Counted from the first letter of the stretch, positions 1-6,440 are shown. The stretch: 6,642 bases of DNA from Patescibacteria group bacterium (GCA_018900295.1 JAHIGH010000201.1:1-6642); one strand, 5' to 3'. Program-made: numbers and translations. The notes: generated by a model not told the origin, from the letters alone.

Positions 1-253
1 CAAAGGTTTGCCGCAAGAACTGGGACTCCCCTCCGCGCCCAAAAATCCTGTTATCTACAGGGAGGAGCAGGATAGACCGCAGCCGATTTTGGACCGTGAT
101 GCCGGAAAAGGCATGGTCGTTACCGTTGGCCGGGTGCGAAAGGCAAACGTTCTTGACATAAGTCTTACGCTTCTTGTCCACAATACGCAAAGAGGCGCCG
201 CCGGGGGGGCGGTTTTAACAGCCGAACTCTTACACGCGAAAAAAATTATTTAA
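1..253 (+). CDS. asd: Aspartate-semialdehyde dehydrogenase, C-terminal part (5' end outside window)
   Basis: The enzyme reduces aspartyl phosphate with NADPH to aspartate 4-semialdehyde, the branch point to lysine/DAP, threonine and methionine in the cytoplasm. Only about the last 83 residues are present; the first complete codon is at base 2 and the frame is open to the left edge. The segment LPSAPKNPVIYREEQDRPQP, followed by LDRDAGKGM, VVTVGRVRK and HNTQRGAAGG, fits the C-terminal end of the archaeal/fungal-type enzyme rather than the proteobacterial type. The catalytic cysteine and histidine lie upstream and cannot be checked. Its stop overlaps the next start by one base (TAATG), which suggests translational coupling with dapL. 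A TTG at base 8 is inside the conserved domain and is not a real start. Confidence 0.9.
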   Translation, partial: KGLPQELGLPSAPKNPVIYREEQDRPQPILDRDAGKGMVVTVGRVRKANVLDISLTLLVHNTQRGAAGGAVLTAELLHAKKII

Positions 254-1449
254 TGGCAAAAATTAATAAAAATTACAATAAATTACAAGCGGGTTATCTT
301 TTTTCCGAAATTACTAAAAGAACTAAAGCTTTTCAAACGAATAATCCCGGCGTTGAAATTATGCGTCTTGGGATCGGAAACACTACGGAAGCTTTGCCTC
401 CGTCAATTATCAAAGGATTAAGAATAGGGGTAGAAAAACTTGCCCAAGCCTCAACTTACACCGGTTACACAGACGAGCAGGGCGACAAAAGATTAAGACA
501 GGCATTGTCTGATCGGTATAAAAAAAGGGGTATTTCCGCCGGAGCGGCTGAAATTTTTATAAGCGACGGTGCCAAGCCAGATACGGCCAACATACAATCA
601 ATTTTTGATGTAAAAAGTACTGTTGCCGTACAGGATCCTGTTTATCCGGTTTACGTAGACAGCAATATTATAGCCGGAAAAAAAGAAATATACTACATGG
701 TTTGTGAGGAGAAAAACGGATTTATTCCCTCCCCTCCCGGGAAAAAAGTTGATCTGATTTATCTTTGCAGCCCGAATAATCCTACCGGCGCCGTCGCGAC
801 AAAAGCGCAGCTTAAAAAATTCGTTGATTACGCGCTGAATTTTAAATCAATTATTATATTTGACGCTGCCTACTCTGAATATATACAGGATCCCAAGCTT
901 CCAAGAAGCATTTATGAAATACCAGGTAGCTCAAAATGCGCAATAGAAATAAACAGTTTTTCCAAATCCGCAGGCTTTACAGGTGTGCGTCTCGGATGGA
1001 CTGTCGTGCCGATTGGTTTAATCACGGAAACTTCCGGCCCCGGAAAGGTAAATGAGCTTTGGAACCGGAGGCAAACAACAATGTTTAACGGAGCATCAAA
1101 TATCGCTCAGGAGGGAGGATTGGCAGCCCTGAGTTTGGAGGGTCAGAGAGAGTGTAAAAAAATAATAGAATATTATATGGATAATGCAAAGGTAATAAAA
1201 CAGGGACTGAAATCACTCGGAATAGTCGTTTTCGGAGGCATGAATGCTCCTTATCTTTGGATCAAGACTCCCCGTAGCCTTAGTTCCTGGGAGTTTTTTG
1301 ATAAATTGCTTTCAGAAGCGCATGTTGTAGGTACGCCGGGATCCGGTTTTGGCCCTCATGGAGAGGGATATTTCAGATTTTCCGCCTTCGGGCACAAAGA
1401 GAATGTGCAAAAAGCTGTCAGGAATATAAAAAAGAATTTAAAACTATGA
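253..1449 (+). CDS. dapL: LL-diaminopimelate aminotransferase (DapL)
   Basis: This PLP-dependent class I/II aminotransferase converts tetrahydrodipicolinate plus glutamate directly to LL-diaminopimelate, bypassing the acylated DapD/DapC/DapE steps. At 398 residues it is close to the usual length of about 410. Visible family signatures are KLQAGYLFSEI near the N-terminus, GYTDEQG (71-77), ISDGAKPDTANIQ (103-115), QDPVYPVYVD (127-136), SPNNPTGAVATK (173-184), FDAAYSEY (203-210) and WNRRQTTMFNGAS (270-282). The Schiff-base lysine is K238 in SFSKSAGFTGVR, and the carboxylate-binding arginine is R375 in GEGYFRFSAFG. The ATG at 253 fits the family N-terminus and overlaps the asd stop by one base. 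No Shine-Dalgarno is visible, so initiation probably relies on coupling. The last four bases overlap the lysA start (ATGA). The product still needs DapF epimerase, which is not in view. Confidence 0.96.
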   Translation: MAKINKNYNKLQAGYLFSEITKRTKAFQTNNPGVEIMRLGIGNTTEALPPSIIKGLRIGVEKLAQASTYTGYTDEQGDKRLRQALSDRYKKRGISAGAAEIFISDGAKPDTANIQSIFDVKSTVAVQDPVYPVYVDSNIIAGKKEIYYMVCEEKNGFIPSPPGKKVDLIYLCSPNNPTGAVATKAQLKKFVDYALNFKSIIIFDAAYSEYIQDPKLPRSIYEIPGSSKCAIEINSFSKSAGFTGVRLGWTVVPIGLITETSGPGKVNELWNRRQTTMFNGASNIAQEGGLAALSLEGQRECKKIIEYYMDNAKVIKQGLKSLGIVVFGGMNAPYLWIKTPRSLSSWEFFDKLLSEAHVVGTPGSGFGPHGEGYFRFSAFGHKENVQKAVRNIKKNLKL

Positions 1450-2696
1450 AGAAAGATTTATTGCCTTTTACAAGGTCTGAAATAGAAAAAATAATAAAAA
1501 ATTATCCGACACCGTTTCATATATATAATGAGAAAAAGATTCGCGAGACGGCAAAAAAACTTTATAAATCATTTTCCTGGGCAACAGGCTTTAAGAACTA
1601 CTACGCCGTAAAAGCTTTGCCAAATCCATACATTTTAAAAATATTAAAAGAAGAGGGGATGGGTACGGACTGCAGCTCCCTGCCCGAGTTGACGCTTTCG
1701 GAAAAGGCTGGAATCAAAGGAGAAAATATAATGCTCACATCCAACGACACTCCGGCAAAAGAATTTCAGTGCGCATTGAAGATGGGGGCGATAATCAATT
1801 TGGATGACATAACACATATAGAATTTTTGGAAAAAAATGCGGGTTTGCCGCAATTTTTGTGTTTCAGATATAATCCCGGTCCTTTACGGGAAGGAAATTG
1901 TATTATCGGGAGTCCGAAAGAAGCAAAATACGGTCTTACCAAAAAACAATTATTTACGGCTTACAGAATTGCAAAGAAAAAAGGGGTCAGGCGATTCGGG
2001 CTTCACACAATGCTTGTTTCAAACGAGATGGACCCTGGAGCATTGATATCAACAGCGGAGATGTTGTTTGATCTGGTCGTAGAAATTTATAAAAAAATAG
2101 GGATCAGAATTGAGTTTGTTGATCTTGGCGGCGGATATGGGATCCCTTACAGACCGGATCAAGCGCACCTTAATCTTGATTGTGTTTCAGCCGGAATAAA
2201 AAAAGCTTATGAAACAAAAATCATTAAAAACAAATTAGCGCCTCTAAGAATTGTTATGGAGTGCGGAAGATTAATAACAGGACCAAGCGGATACCTCGTA
2301 ACAACCGCAATTCACGAAAAAAATATTTACAAAAATTACATAGGCGTTGATGCTTGTATGGCAGATTTAATGCGCCCGGCACTGTACGGAGCATATCATC
2401 ACGTTACGGTTTTGGGGAAGGAATTTGCTCCGAAAACACACAAATACGATGTTGTCGGCTCACTTTGCGAAAATAATGATAAATTCGCGATTGACAGAAA
2501 GCTCCCGAAAATTCAACCGGGTGATACTCTTGTGATCCACGACACCGGCGCTCATGGCCATGCAATGGGTTTTAATTATAATGGCAAACTCCGTTCAGCG
2601 GAACTGTTGTTGCGGCCGGATAAAACTGTCAGTCTTATAAGACGGGCGGAAACGACGCAGGATTATTTTGCAACTTTAGATTTTTTTAATCTCTAA
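1446..2696 (+). CDS. lysA: Diaminopimelate decarboxylase (LysA), fold type III PLP enzyme
   Basis: The enzyme decarboxylates meso-diaminopimelate to L-lysine, the last step of the pathway, in the cytoplasm. The 416-residue length is normal. The PLP lysine is K56 in YYAVKALPNP; H187 lies in GLHTML; the phosphate-binding glycines are in VDLGGGYG (225-232); ECGR is at 272-275; and MRPALYGAYHH (309-319) is the substrate-binding stretch. The active-site cysteine is C341 in CENND, where many homologues have CESGD. The C-terminal motif is HDTGAHGHAMGFNYNGKLR (365-383), with His at 370 where the common form has Tyr (GAYG). I believe this is a recognised subfamily rather than a defect. The start overlaps the dapL stop by ATGA and has no Shine-Dalgarno. 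Everything from codon 398 to the stop is duplicated exactly at 6438-6497. Confidence 0.94.
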   Translation: MKKDLLPFTRSEIEKIIKNYPTPFHIYNEKKIRETAKKLYKSFSWATGFKNYYAVKALPNPYILKILKEEGMGTDCSSLPELTLSEKAGIKGENIMLTSNDTPAKEFQCALKMGAIINLDDITHIEFLEKNAGLPQFLCFRYNPGPLREGNCIIGSPKEAKYGLTKKQLFTAYRIAKKKGVRRFGLHTMLVSNEMDPGALISTAEMLFDLVVEIYKKIGIRIEFVDLGGGYGIPYRPDQAHLNLDCVSAGIKKAYETKIIKNKLAPLRIVMECGRLITGPSGYLVTTAIHEKNIYKNYIGVDACMADLMRPALYGAYHHVTVLGKEFAPKTHKYDVVGSLCENNDKFAIDRKLPKIQPGDTLVIHDTGAHGHAMGFNYNGKLRSAELLLRPDKTVSLIRRAETTQDYFATLDFFNL

Positions 2697-2720
2697 TTTT
2701 AAAGAATGAAAATTTCGGTC
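2636..2720 (+). repeat. 85-bp direct repeat, copy 1 (lysA 3' end plus 24 bp downstream)
   Basis: By direct comparison, these 85 bases are identical to 6437-6521 (offset 3801). The copy covers the last 19 lysA codons, the TAA and 24 bases beyond it. The bases on both sides differ (C-T versus T-A on the left, A versus C on the right), so the block has sharp edges. The left edge falls at the centre of a perfect 12-bp palindrome, gtcttataagac, at 2632-2643. A gene 3' end repeated exactly on the far side of a foreign-looking segment resembles attL/attR of an integrated element, but no integrase accompanies it. Confidence 0.95.
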
Positions 2721-2788
2721 ATCGCCCGTCCCAAACACCCCTTTTTATGTTTATTGTCCGGAGAAAAATCCAAAAACAAACTTTTCGA

Positions 2789-2806
2789 AATTCTCGCTTG
2801 AGAATT
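2789..2806. terminator. Hairpin, possible (bidirectional) intrinsic terminator
   Basis: AATTCTC-GCTT-GAGAATT forms a perfect 7-bp stem with a 4-base loop. On the minus strand it overlaps the stop codon of the Excalibur relic and is followed by a T-rich run (gtttgtttttgg). On the plus strand it lies about 90 bases after lysA and is followed by attttctacttcc, a weaker U tract. It more convincingly ends the minus-strand gene but could also stop readthrough from lysA. The stem has only three G-C pairs. Confidence 0.45.
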
Positions 2807-2888
2807 ATTTTCTACTTCCTTTCAGCAAACTCTTGCACGCATTGCCATCCTTGTCTCTGTCCAGGCGGTTTAGGTCATTTTTATACAT
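2805..2888 (-). pseudogene. Excalibur-type calcium-binding domain relic
   Basis: The minus strand here encodes 27 residues ending in a stop, with the core LDRDKDGNACKSL. The spacing D-x-D-x-D-G-x-x-C matches the signature of the Excalibur domain (extracellular, EF-hand-like Ca2+ loop with a C-terminal conserved Cys), here D10, D12, D14 and C18 counting from an ATG at 2888. The frame continues only six codons further upstream before a TGA, and no second conserved Cys or upstream catalytic domain is seen in any frame. It therefore looks like the 3' remnant of a longer exported protein with its own terminator hairpin attached. A genuine micropeptide cannot be excluded but has no visible ribosome binding site. 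Confidence 0.5.
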
Positions 2889-2927
2889 CCCGCCTTTCAA
2901 ATTTTTTCAATTTTTATTTTATTATAA

Positions 2928-2956
2928 TTGACAATCATTCTCTTTATGAGTATAAC
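2928..2956 (+). promoter_or_regulatory. Sigma-70-type promoter for the amidase operon
   Basis: TTGACA (2928-2933, full consensus -35) and TATAAC (2951-2956, five of six -10 bases) are separated by exactly 17 bp. The predicted transcription start is near 2963, only about 6 nt before the ATG at 2969. That leaves no room for a Shine-Dalgarno, and none is present, so the mRNA would be leaderless or nearly so. Confidence 0.75.
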
Positions 2957-2968
2957 TATTATTAGTAG

Positions 2969-5572
2969 ATGAAGAAAATATTTTCCCTAACTACAATCAT
3001 TTCAATAATAGCAATAGTATTTTCGGCTTTTATCCAAAATGTCAAAGCATCTACATCCCCACTGCAAATTTCTCCTTTCCATGGTAATGGAAATTCTCCA
3101 TGCGGTGTGTTTTATGCTCCTACTCCATATTCATTTTCGTATAACGGAGGGACAGTCTGGCTCTCTAACCTCTCCAATGGTACAGGAAATATATATACAG
3201 ACGATAAGATTGACATTGAGGTAACTCAACCCGATGGGGCAAAAACTATTTTTTCTCATGACTACGGAAACGGCGAAACAATAATTCCTACAGCACCGCA
3301 AGATGTAACTAATTTATTTAAAACAGGTACAAATAGTGTGAAAGTAACGATGACAGATCTTCATGCCCCGTATTGTAATTCCTCTGAATATTGGCTAGTC
3401 GAAACAACAAATGGCGGTGGTACTTTACCCGCGAAGCCAAATATCTTACCGCGAAGTGCATGGAAAGGCGATAATAGTGGGGCAATCAATAGTCAAACTG
3501 CAAATCATATTGTAATTCATCATACAGCGACCTCAAATATTCCCTTTGGGACAGGTACCTTATTAAGAGAATTATGGGAATCTATACGTTTAGATCCAGT
3601 AAAAGCGGTCATAGGAACCCTCGATTTAACAGATGCACTTAATGCAAAAGGAGATTATGCATCAATACGGGGCACTTGGGCAGGGGAAATTTTTCTCGCT
3701 TGGATAGATCATAAATTTATTAGACAGAATTACAATGATATTGGGTATCACTATTTGGTCGATCCTAATGGAACAATCTATGAAGGAAGATGGAAAGGTA
3801 GCTTGGGAGAAAACGCTGATAATTTAGGAGCAGCAGTTTCTGAAGCAAATACAGGGGTAGTTTCAATTGCAGTATTAGGTAAATACGGAAGCGATGGAAA
3901 AAGTGCTTTTATGGATACTCAAGATGGTGGCATAGCGAAGCCAACAAATGCGAGTATTAATTCTCTTAAAAGTTTAGTCGATTGGTTAGCTGGCAAATAT
4001 GGTATTAATAAAATTGGGCAATATCAAATTCAACAATTCGTTGGCGTTGAGAGAAGCTGCGAATTATCTCCTGAACTATGTTATGTAAACAACATTGCTG
4101 GGCATAGAGATTTTCCAGCAAAAACTAAAACTTCTTCTACAGAATGTCCTGGGGATATCTATAACTATCTTGCGACATTAAGAGGCACTTCTTCTGCTAT
4201 GCCAGGCGGAACCATGCCCACATACACAAAACCAACGGGTTTATTATTCGGTGGATTCTCACCAATCGTACTGGGAGTAGTCGATCCAACAGGAAAAAGA
4301 ATTGGTATAGACCCGGCGACAAGTCAATATGTAAATAATGTTCCAGGCGGCACGCATGGGGCTTTCGGTAACCTGTTTGACCCAGAGCCAGAAACTGCAA
4401 CAAGCAATTCTTATGCAGTTCATATCCCGACTACAATAAGCGGTGTATATAAAATTGATGTTGTCGGAACAGGTACAGGCAACTTCTATTTAGGCACAGA
4501 AGCTTTAGATACAGCGAAAGCAAGAGTAATGAAGGGTACCACAGATGATGGACAGAAAGACAACTATCAATTAATTTTCTCAACAGTAAATCCATCATCG
4601 CTTGAACTTTTTCATGACACAACTCTTCCTGTAACTACAGGGACTATGACTTGTTCAAGAGATATGAACGGAGTCTGTCGATCAGCAGCGACAGTAAGCT
4701 TAACTGCCACTGATGCGGGAACAAATGGAGATCAGGCGTCAGGAGTCGCAAAAGTCGAGTGCTCATATGACAATAAAATAACATGGCAGCAGTGCGGAGA
4801 TGCAACAGGCGGTCAAATCGTCTTTAACAAGAACGGAAAAACTTCCTTTTACTACAGAAGTACAGACCGTGTAGAGAATGTCGAAGCGTCAAAATATTCA
4901 GGAATTATTGATGTCGAGCAATTTCTTTCAATAGCTGATACCGCCTTCAATACTAATTATGCTACCGGTTTGCAAACATCAGGCATTTTACATAGTAACG
5001 GCAGTATGAGTTTTAAATATAATACGACAGTTGCGCTTGATATTCTGACATATGTAGGAACATTCACCCAATCCGGAAATACAACGTTTACCTACAATTC
5101 AAAAACTAAAGTAACACAAAAAAATCCAATACCTTCATATTCTTTGAGTTACTATAAATCAAAATGCCCCAATTACAAAGGTCCGTTAACCATAAAGGAT
5201 ACCTCTCCTGTATATAATAAATGTATGTATGTAACCGGTGATGTGACACTTAAAGCTACATCGCCAACCGGAAAGCTAACCATCATAAGCGAGGGATATA
5301 TTAAAGACTATAATAATGGCGCAAGTCTTCAGGCATGGGATACAACAAATGGAATACTGTTTTATTCCGCCAAAGGATACAGCGCTTCTACCAATCAAAG
5401 CACTTATACAGGAGTTATTTATACACCGACATCAAAGATTGACGGTGGGTTTAGCAATACTACGCTTTATGGCGGGCTTTATTCCAAAACAGTAGGTTTT
5501 AGCAGCAGCACATCTTTAAAAGCATATCAGGCGGCAGGTTTTCTAGAGACAACTTATAATCTACCACTCTAA
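2969..5572 (+). CDS. Secreted multidomain PGRP/amidase_2-family zinc amidase
   Basis: A likely N-acetylmuramoyl-L-alanine amidase that cuts the glycan-peptide bond of peptidoglycan outside the membrane. Residues 1-27 form a signal peptide (MKK, hydrophobic core, cleavage probably after VKA). Residues about 30-148 are an unrecognised beta-rich domain. Residues about 157-405 are the PGRP/amidase_2 domain, with zinc ligands H184 (IVIHHTA), H379 (AGHRDF) and C393 (TECPGD) and the catalytic-type tyrosine Y260 (DIGYHY). All expected residues are present, but the fold carries inserts, at about 193-250 and 350-375. Residues about 428-545 are a beta-sandwich-like region (SPIVLGVVDPTGKR...SGVYKIDVVGTGTGNFYL). 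Residues 551-645 resemble an OmpL47/Ig-like repeat (LTATD...SGVAKVECS...YYRSTDRVENVEAS). Residues 650-867 resemble the beta-helix-like tail of pilus-associated/DUF7305-type proteins (GKLTIISEGYI, GILFYSA, GVIYTP). No cell-wall anchor or C-terminal membrane segment is seen. The substrate could be self wall (remodelling) or a neighbour's. Confidence 0.87.
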   Translation: MKKIFSLTTIISIIAIVFSAFIQNVKASTSPLQISPFHGNGNSPCGVFYAPTPYSFSYNGGTVWLSNLSNGTGNIYTDDKIDIEVTQPDGAKTIFSHDYGNGETIIPTAPQDVTNLFKTGTNSVKVTMTDLHAPYCNSSEYWLVETTNGGGTLPAKPNILPRSAWKGDNSGAINSQTANHIVIHHTATSNIPFGTGTLLRELWESIRLDPVKAVIGTLDLTDALNAKGDYASIRGTWAGEIFLAWIDHKFIRQNYNDIGYHYLVDPNGTIYEGRWKGSLGENADNLGAAVSEANTGVVSIAVLGKYGSDGKSAFMDTQDGGIAKPTNASINSLKSLVDWLAGKYGINKIGQYQIQQFVGVERSCELSPELCYVNNIAGHRDFPAKTKTSSTECPGDIYNYLATLRGTSSAMPGGTMPTYTKPTGLLFGGFSPIVLGVVDPTGKRIGIDPATSQYVNNVPGGTHGAFGNLFDPEPETATSNSYAVHIPTTISGVYKIDVVGTGTGNFYLGTEALDTAKARVMKGTTDDGQKDNYQLIFSTVNPSSLELFHDTTLPVTTGTMTCSRDMNGVCRSAATVSLTATDAGTNGDQASGVAKVECSYDNKITWQQCGDATGGQIVFNKNGKTSFYYRSTDRVENVEASKYSGIIDVEQFLSIADTAFNTNYATGLQTSGILHSNGSMSFKYNTTVALDILTYVGTFTQSGNTTFTYNSKTKVTQKNPIPSYSLSYYKSKCPNYKGPLTIKDTSPVYNKCMYVTGDVTLKATSPTGKLTIISEGYIKDYNNGASLQAWDTTNGILFYSAKGYSASTNQSTYTGVIYTPTSKIDGGFSNTTLYGGLYSKTVGFSSSTSLKAYQAAGFLETTYNLPL

Positions 5573-5581
5573 AATATTCTT

Positions 5582-5992
5582 ATGAAGAAAATGCGCTTGG
5601 CTATAATTATTTTTTTTTGCGCCATCACCCTCCCTATATTGTTTTACAAGCTTCTTTCTTTCCAAGCATCGCTTCGATTTAAAGAATCGACTCCTCCTGA
5701 TAATACGGCAGAGAGCTTAAAATCATTGGTAGTTTCGATGCTTCAAGAAAAGGAGTCTTTTGCAGGAAATATTAAAGTTGAATATATAGATCCTAATCAT
5801 AACGGCCTATGGAACAGGGCTCAAATTACTGTTCTTAATACTTCAATTTTAGATGATTCAATAGGCGCAGTAGAATATATTGCTATAGCAGAGAGAAAAA
5901 ATGATGTATGGAGGCTTACGAGCTACAAATCTCATTGGAAATGCGCAAGACACATTATTCCTCAATTTTGGCAGACATCAGCTTGCATCTAA
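5582..5992 (+). CDS. Membrane-anchored small protein of unknown function
   Basis: This 136-residue protein starts 9 bases after the amidase stop, so it is very likely cotranscribed. Residues about 5-26 form one hydrophobic segment after MKKMR, predicting an N-in anchor with the rest outside the cytoplasm. There is no lipobox in a convincing position, although C13 sits within the membrane segment. Residues about 40-136 form a compact alpha+beta region (AESLKSLVVSMLQE, IKVEYID, AQITVLN, AVEYIAIAE, VWRLTSY). It ends in a conserved-looking W-K-C...F-W...C signature: W119, K120, C121, F129, W130 and C135, where the two Cys could form a disulfide. I have the impression that this kind of WKC...C tail recurs in uncharacterised exported proteins, but I cannot name a family. 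No Shine-Dalgarno is visible. Confidence 0.75.
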   Translation: MKKMRLAIIIFFCAITLPILFYKLLSFQASLRFKESTPPDNTAESLKSLVVSMLQEKESFAGNIKVEYIDPNHNGLWNRAQITVLNTSILDDSIGAVEYIAIAERKNDVWRLTSYKSHWKCARHIIPQFWQTSACI

Positions 5993-6012
5993 ATTAATAG
6001 AAACTTATTAGA

Positions 6013-6210
6013 ATGAAGATTATCAAAAAGTATTTCATCCGTGGTAGCTTCCTGCTCTTTGCTTTATTTCTCGGGCTTTATTTATTCATAGCGTTATACA
6101 TTGGAAACACTGTCAATCAGGACACAAAAACACGCTCGGACGCTATTCTCGTACTTGGTGCAAAATCTTACTATGGTAATTTATCCTTACTTCTGCAAAT
6201 TAGTACGTAA
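6013..6210 (+). pseudogene. Truncated YdcF/SanA-like (DUF218) membrane protein, N-terminal part
   Basis: The start lies 20 bases after the preceding gene, so it was probably the third gene of the amidase operon. The 65 codons give a membrane segment (about 10-31) and then RSDAILVLGAKSYYGN (41-56), the typical first strand and loop of DUF218 proteins, which are envelope-associated (YdcF, SanA, ElyC). These proteins usually run to about 200 residues, with conserved motifs after this point. Here the homology ends at N56 and is followed by LSLLLQIST and a stop. No other plus-strand frame downstream restores the family; skipping one base near 6181 gives only about 11 more codons. The break near 6180 therefore looks like truncation by the rearranged DNA to the right. 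It could be expressed as a short membrane peptide but is unlikely to be functional. Confidence 0.65.
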
Positions 6211-6280
6211 AGCATAACTTTTCAAGTAATTCTTGCAGCTCTGTGGATAATTCCGGTTGGATTGTTATACCCCTCTGCTT
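6200..6280 (-). pseudogene. Protein-like minus-strand fragment, unidentified
   Basis: Between a TGA (6281-6283) and a TAA (6200-6202) on the minus strand there are 26 open codons reading KQRGITIQPELSTELQELLE followed by KLCFTY. The PELSTELQELLEKLC part has the heptad-like pattern of a real amphipathic helix, and it starts just where the DUF218 coding sequence breaks off. It could be the degraded C-terminal end of a mobile-element protein such as a recombinase. That identity is a vague recollection and not shown by the sequence. Chance cannot be ruled out at this length. Confidence 0.25.
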
Positions 6281-6308
6281 TCAAATTGCAAAAAAGTATA
6301 ATACCTAA

Positions 6309-6394
6309 CCCTCCTTCGCTAAAGCTACGGAAGGGCACGGCGATATTTTGACTTGTGCCTTCGAAGCCTATAAGGCGAAGAGGTAAAGCTACGG
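6309..6394. repeat. Two REP-like hairpin units sharing 'taaagctacgg'
   Basis: Unit 1 (6309-6335) pairs CCTTCG with CGGAAGG around a loop, with one bulged base. Unit 2 (6358-6394) begins with the same CCTTCG and ends with the same 11-mer taaagctacgg (6320-6330 and 6384-6394), but has about 20 extra bases between them. Those extra bases form their own hairpin: CTTC...GCCT-ATA-AGGC-GAAG at 6359-6380, with a 3-base bulge. Such cttcgctaaagctacgg elements seem familiar to me as dispersed intergenic repeats of CPR bacteria; this is recollection only. No U tract follows either unit, so a terminator role is not supported. Confidence 0.55.
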
Positions 6395-6398
6395 TGGG

Positions 6399-6440
6399 TA
6401 TATACCAAATTTTTGCAAAATGATTGCGGAGTGGTATATA
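6399..6440. repeat. Inverted repeat tatatacca / tggtatata at the junction of the lysA tail copy
   Basis: Perfect 9-bp arms lie at 6399-6407 and 6432-6440, separated by 24 bases that contain the palindrome ttttgcaaaa (6411-6420). The left arm is also part of a 10-bp palindrome, ggtatatacc (6397-6406). The right arm runs into the first bases of the 85-bp repeat (6437), so the arm and the duplication boundary coincide. It could be a recombination site or a short element end. Confidence 0.5.

Noticed and set aside
1644..2046. Open frames in both directions inside lysA
   Set aside because: They lie in other frames of a fully conserved LysA coding region and resemble no family.
2641..2730. 8-bp inverted repeat gacgggcg / cgcccgtc around the lysA stop
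   Set aside because: The arms are 74 bases apart with no U tract, and the second arm lies outside the repeated block; probably chance.
2747..2965. Plus-strand 72-codon open frame before the amidase gene
   Set aside because: It covers the promoter and the antisense of the Excalibur relic, has no protein-like composition and no ribosome binding site.
4197..4622. Two minus-strand open frames inside the amidase gene
   Set aside because: Leu/His-rich shadows of the coding strand without start signals.
6297..6302. TATAAT -10-like box
   Set aside because: No -35 at a usable distance and no gene follows before the REP-like hairpins.
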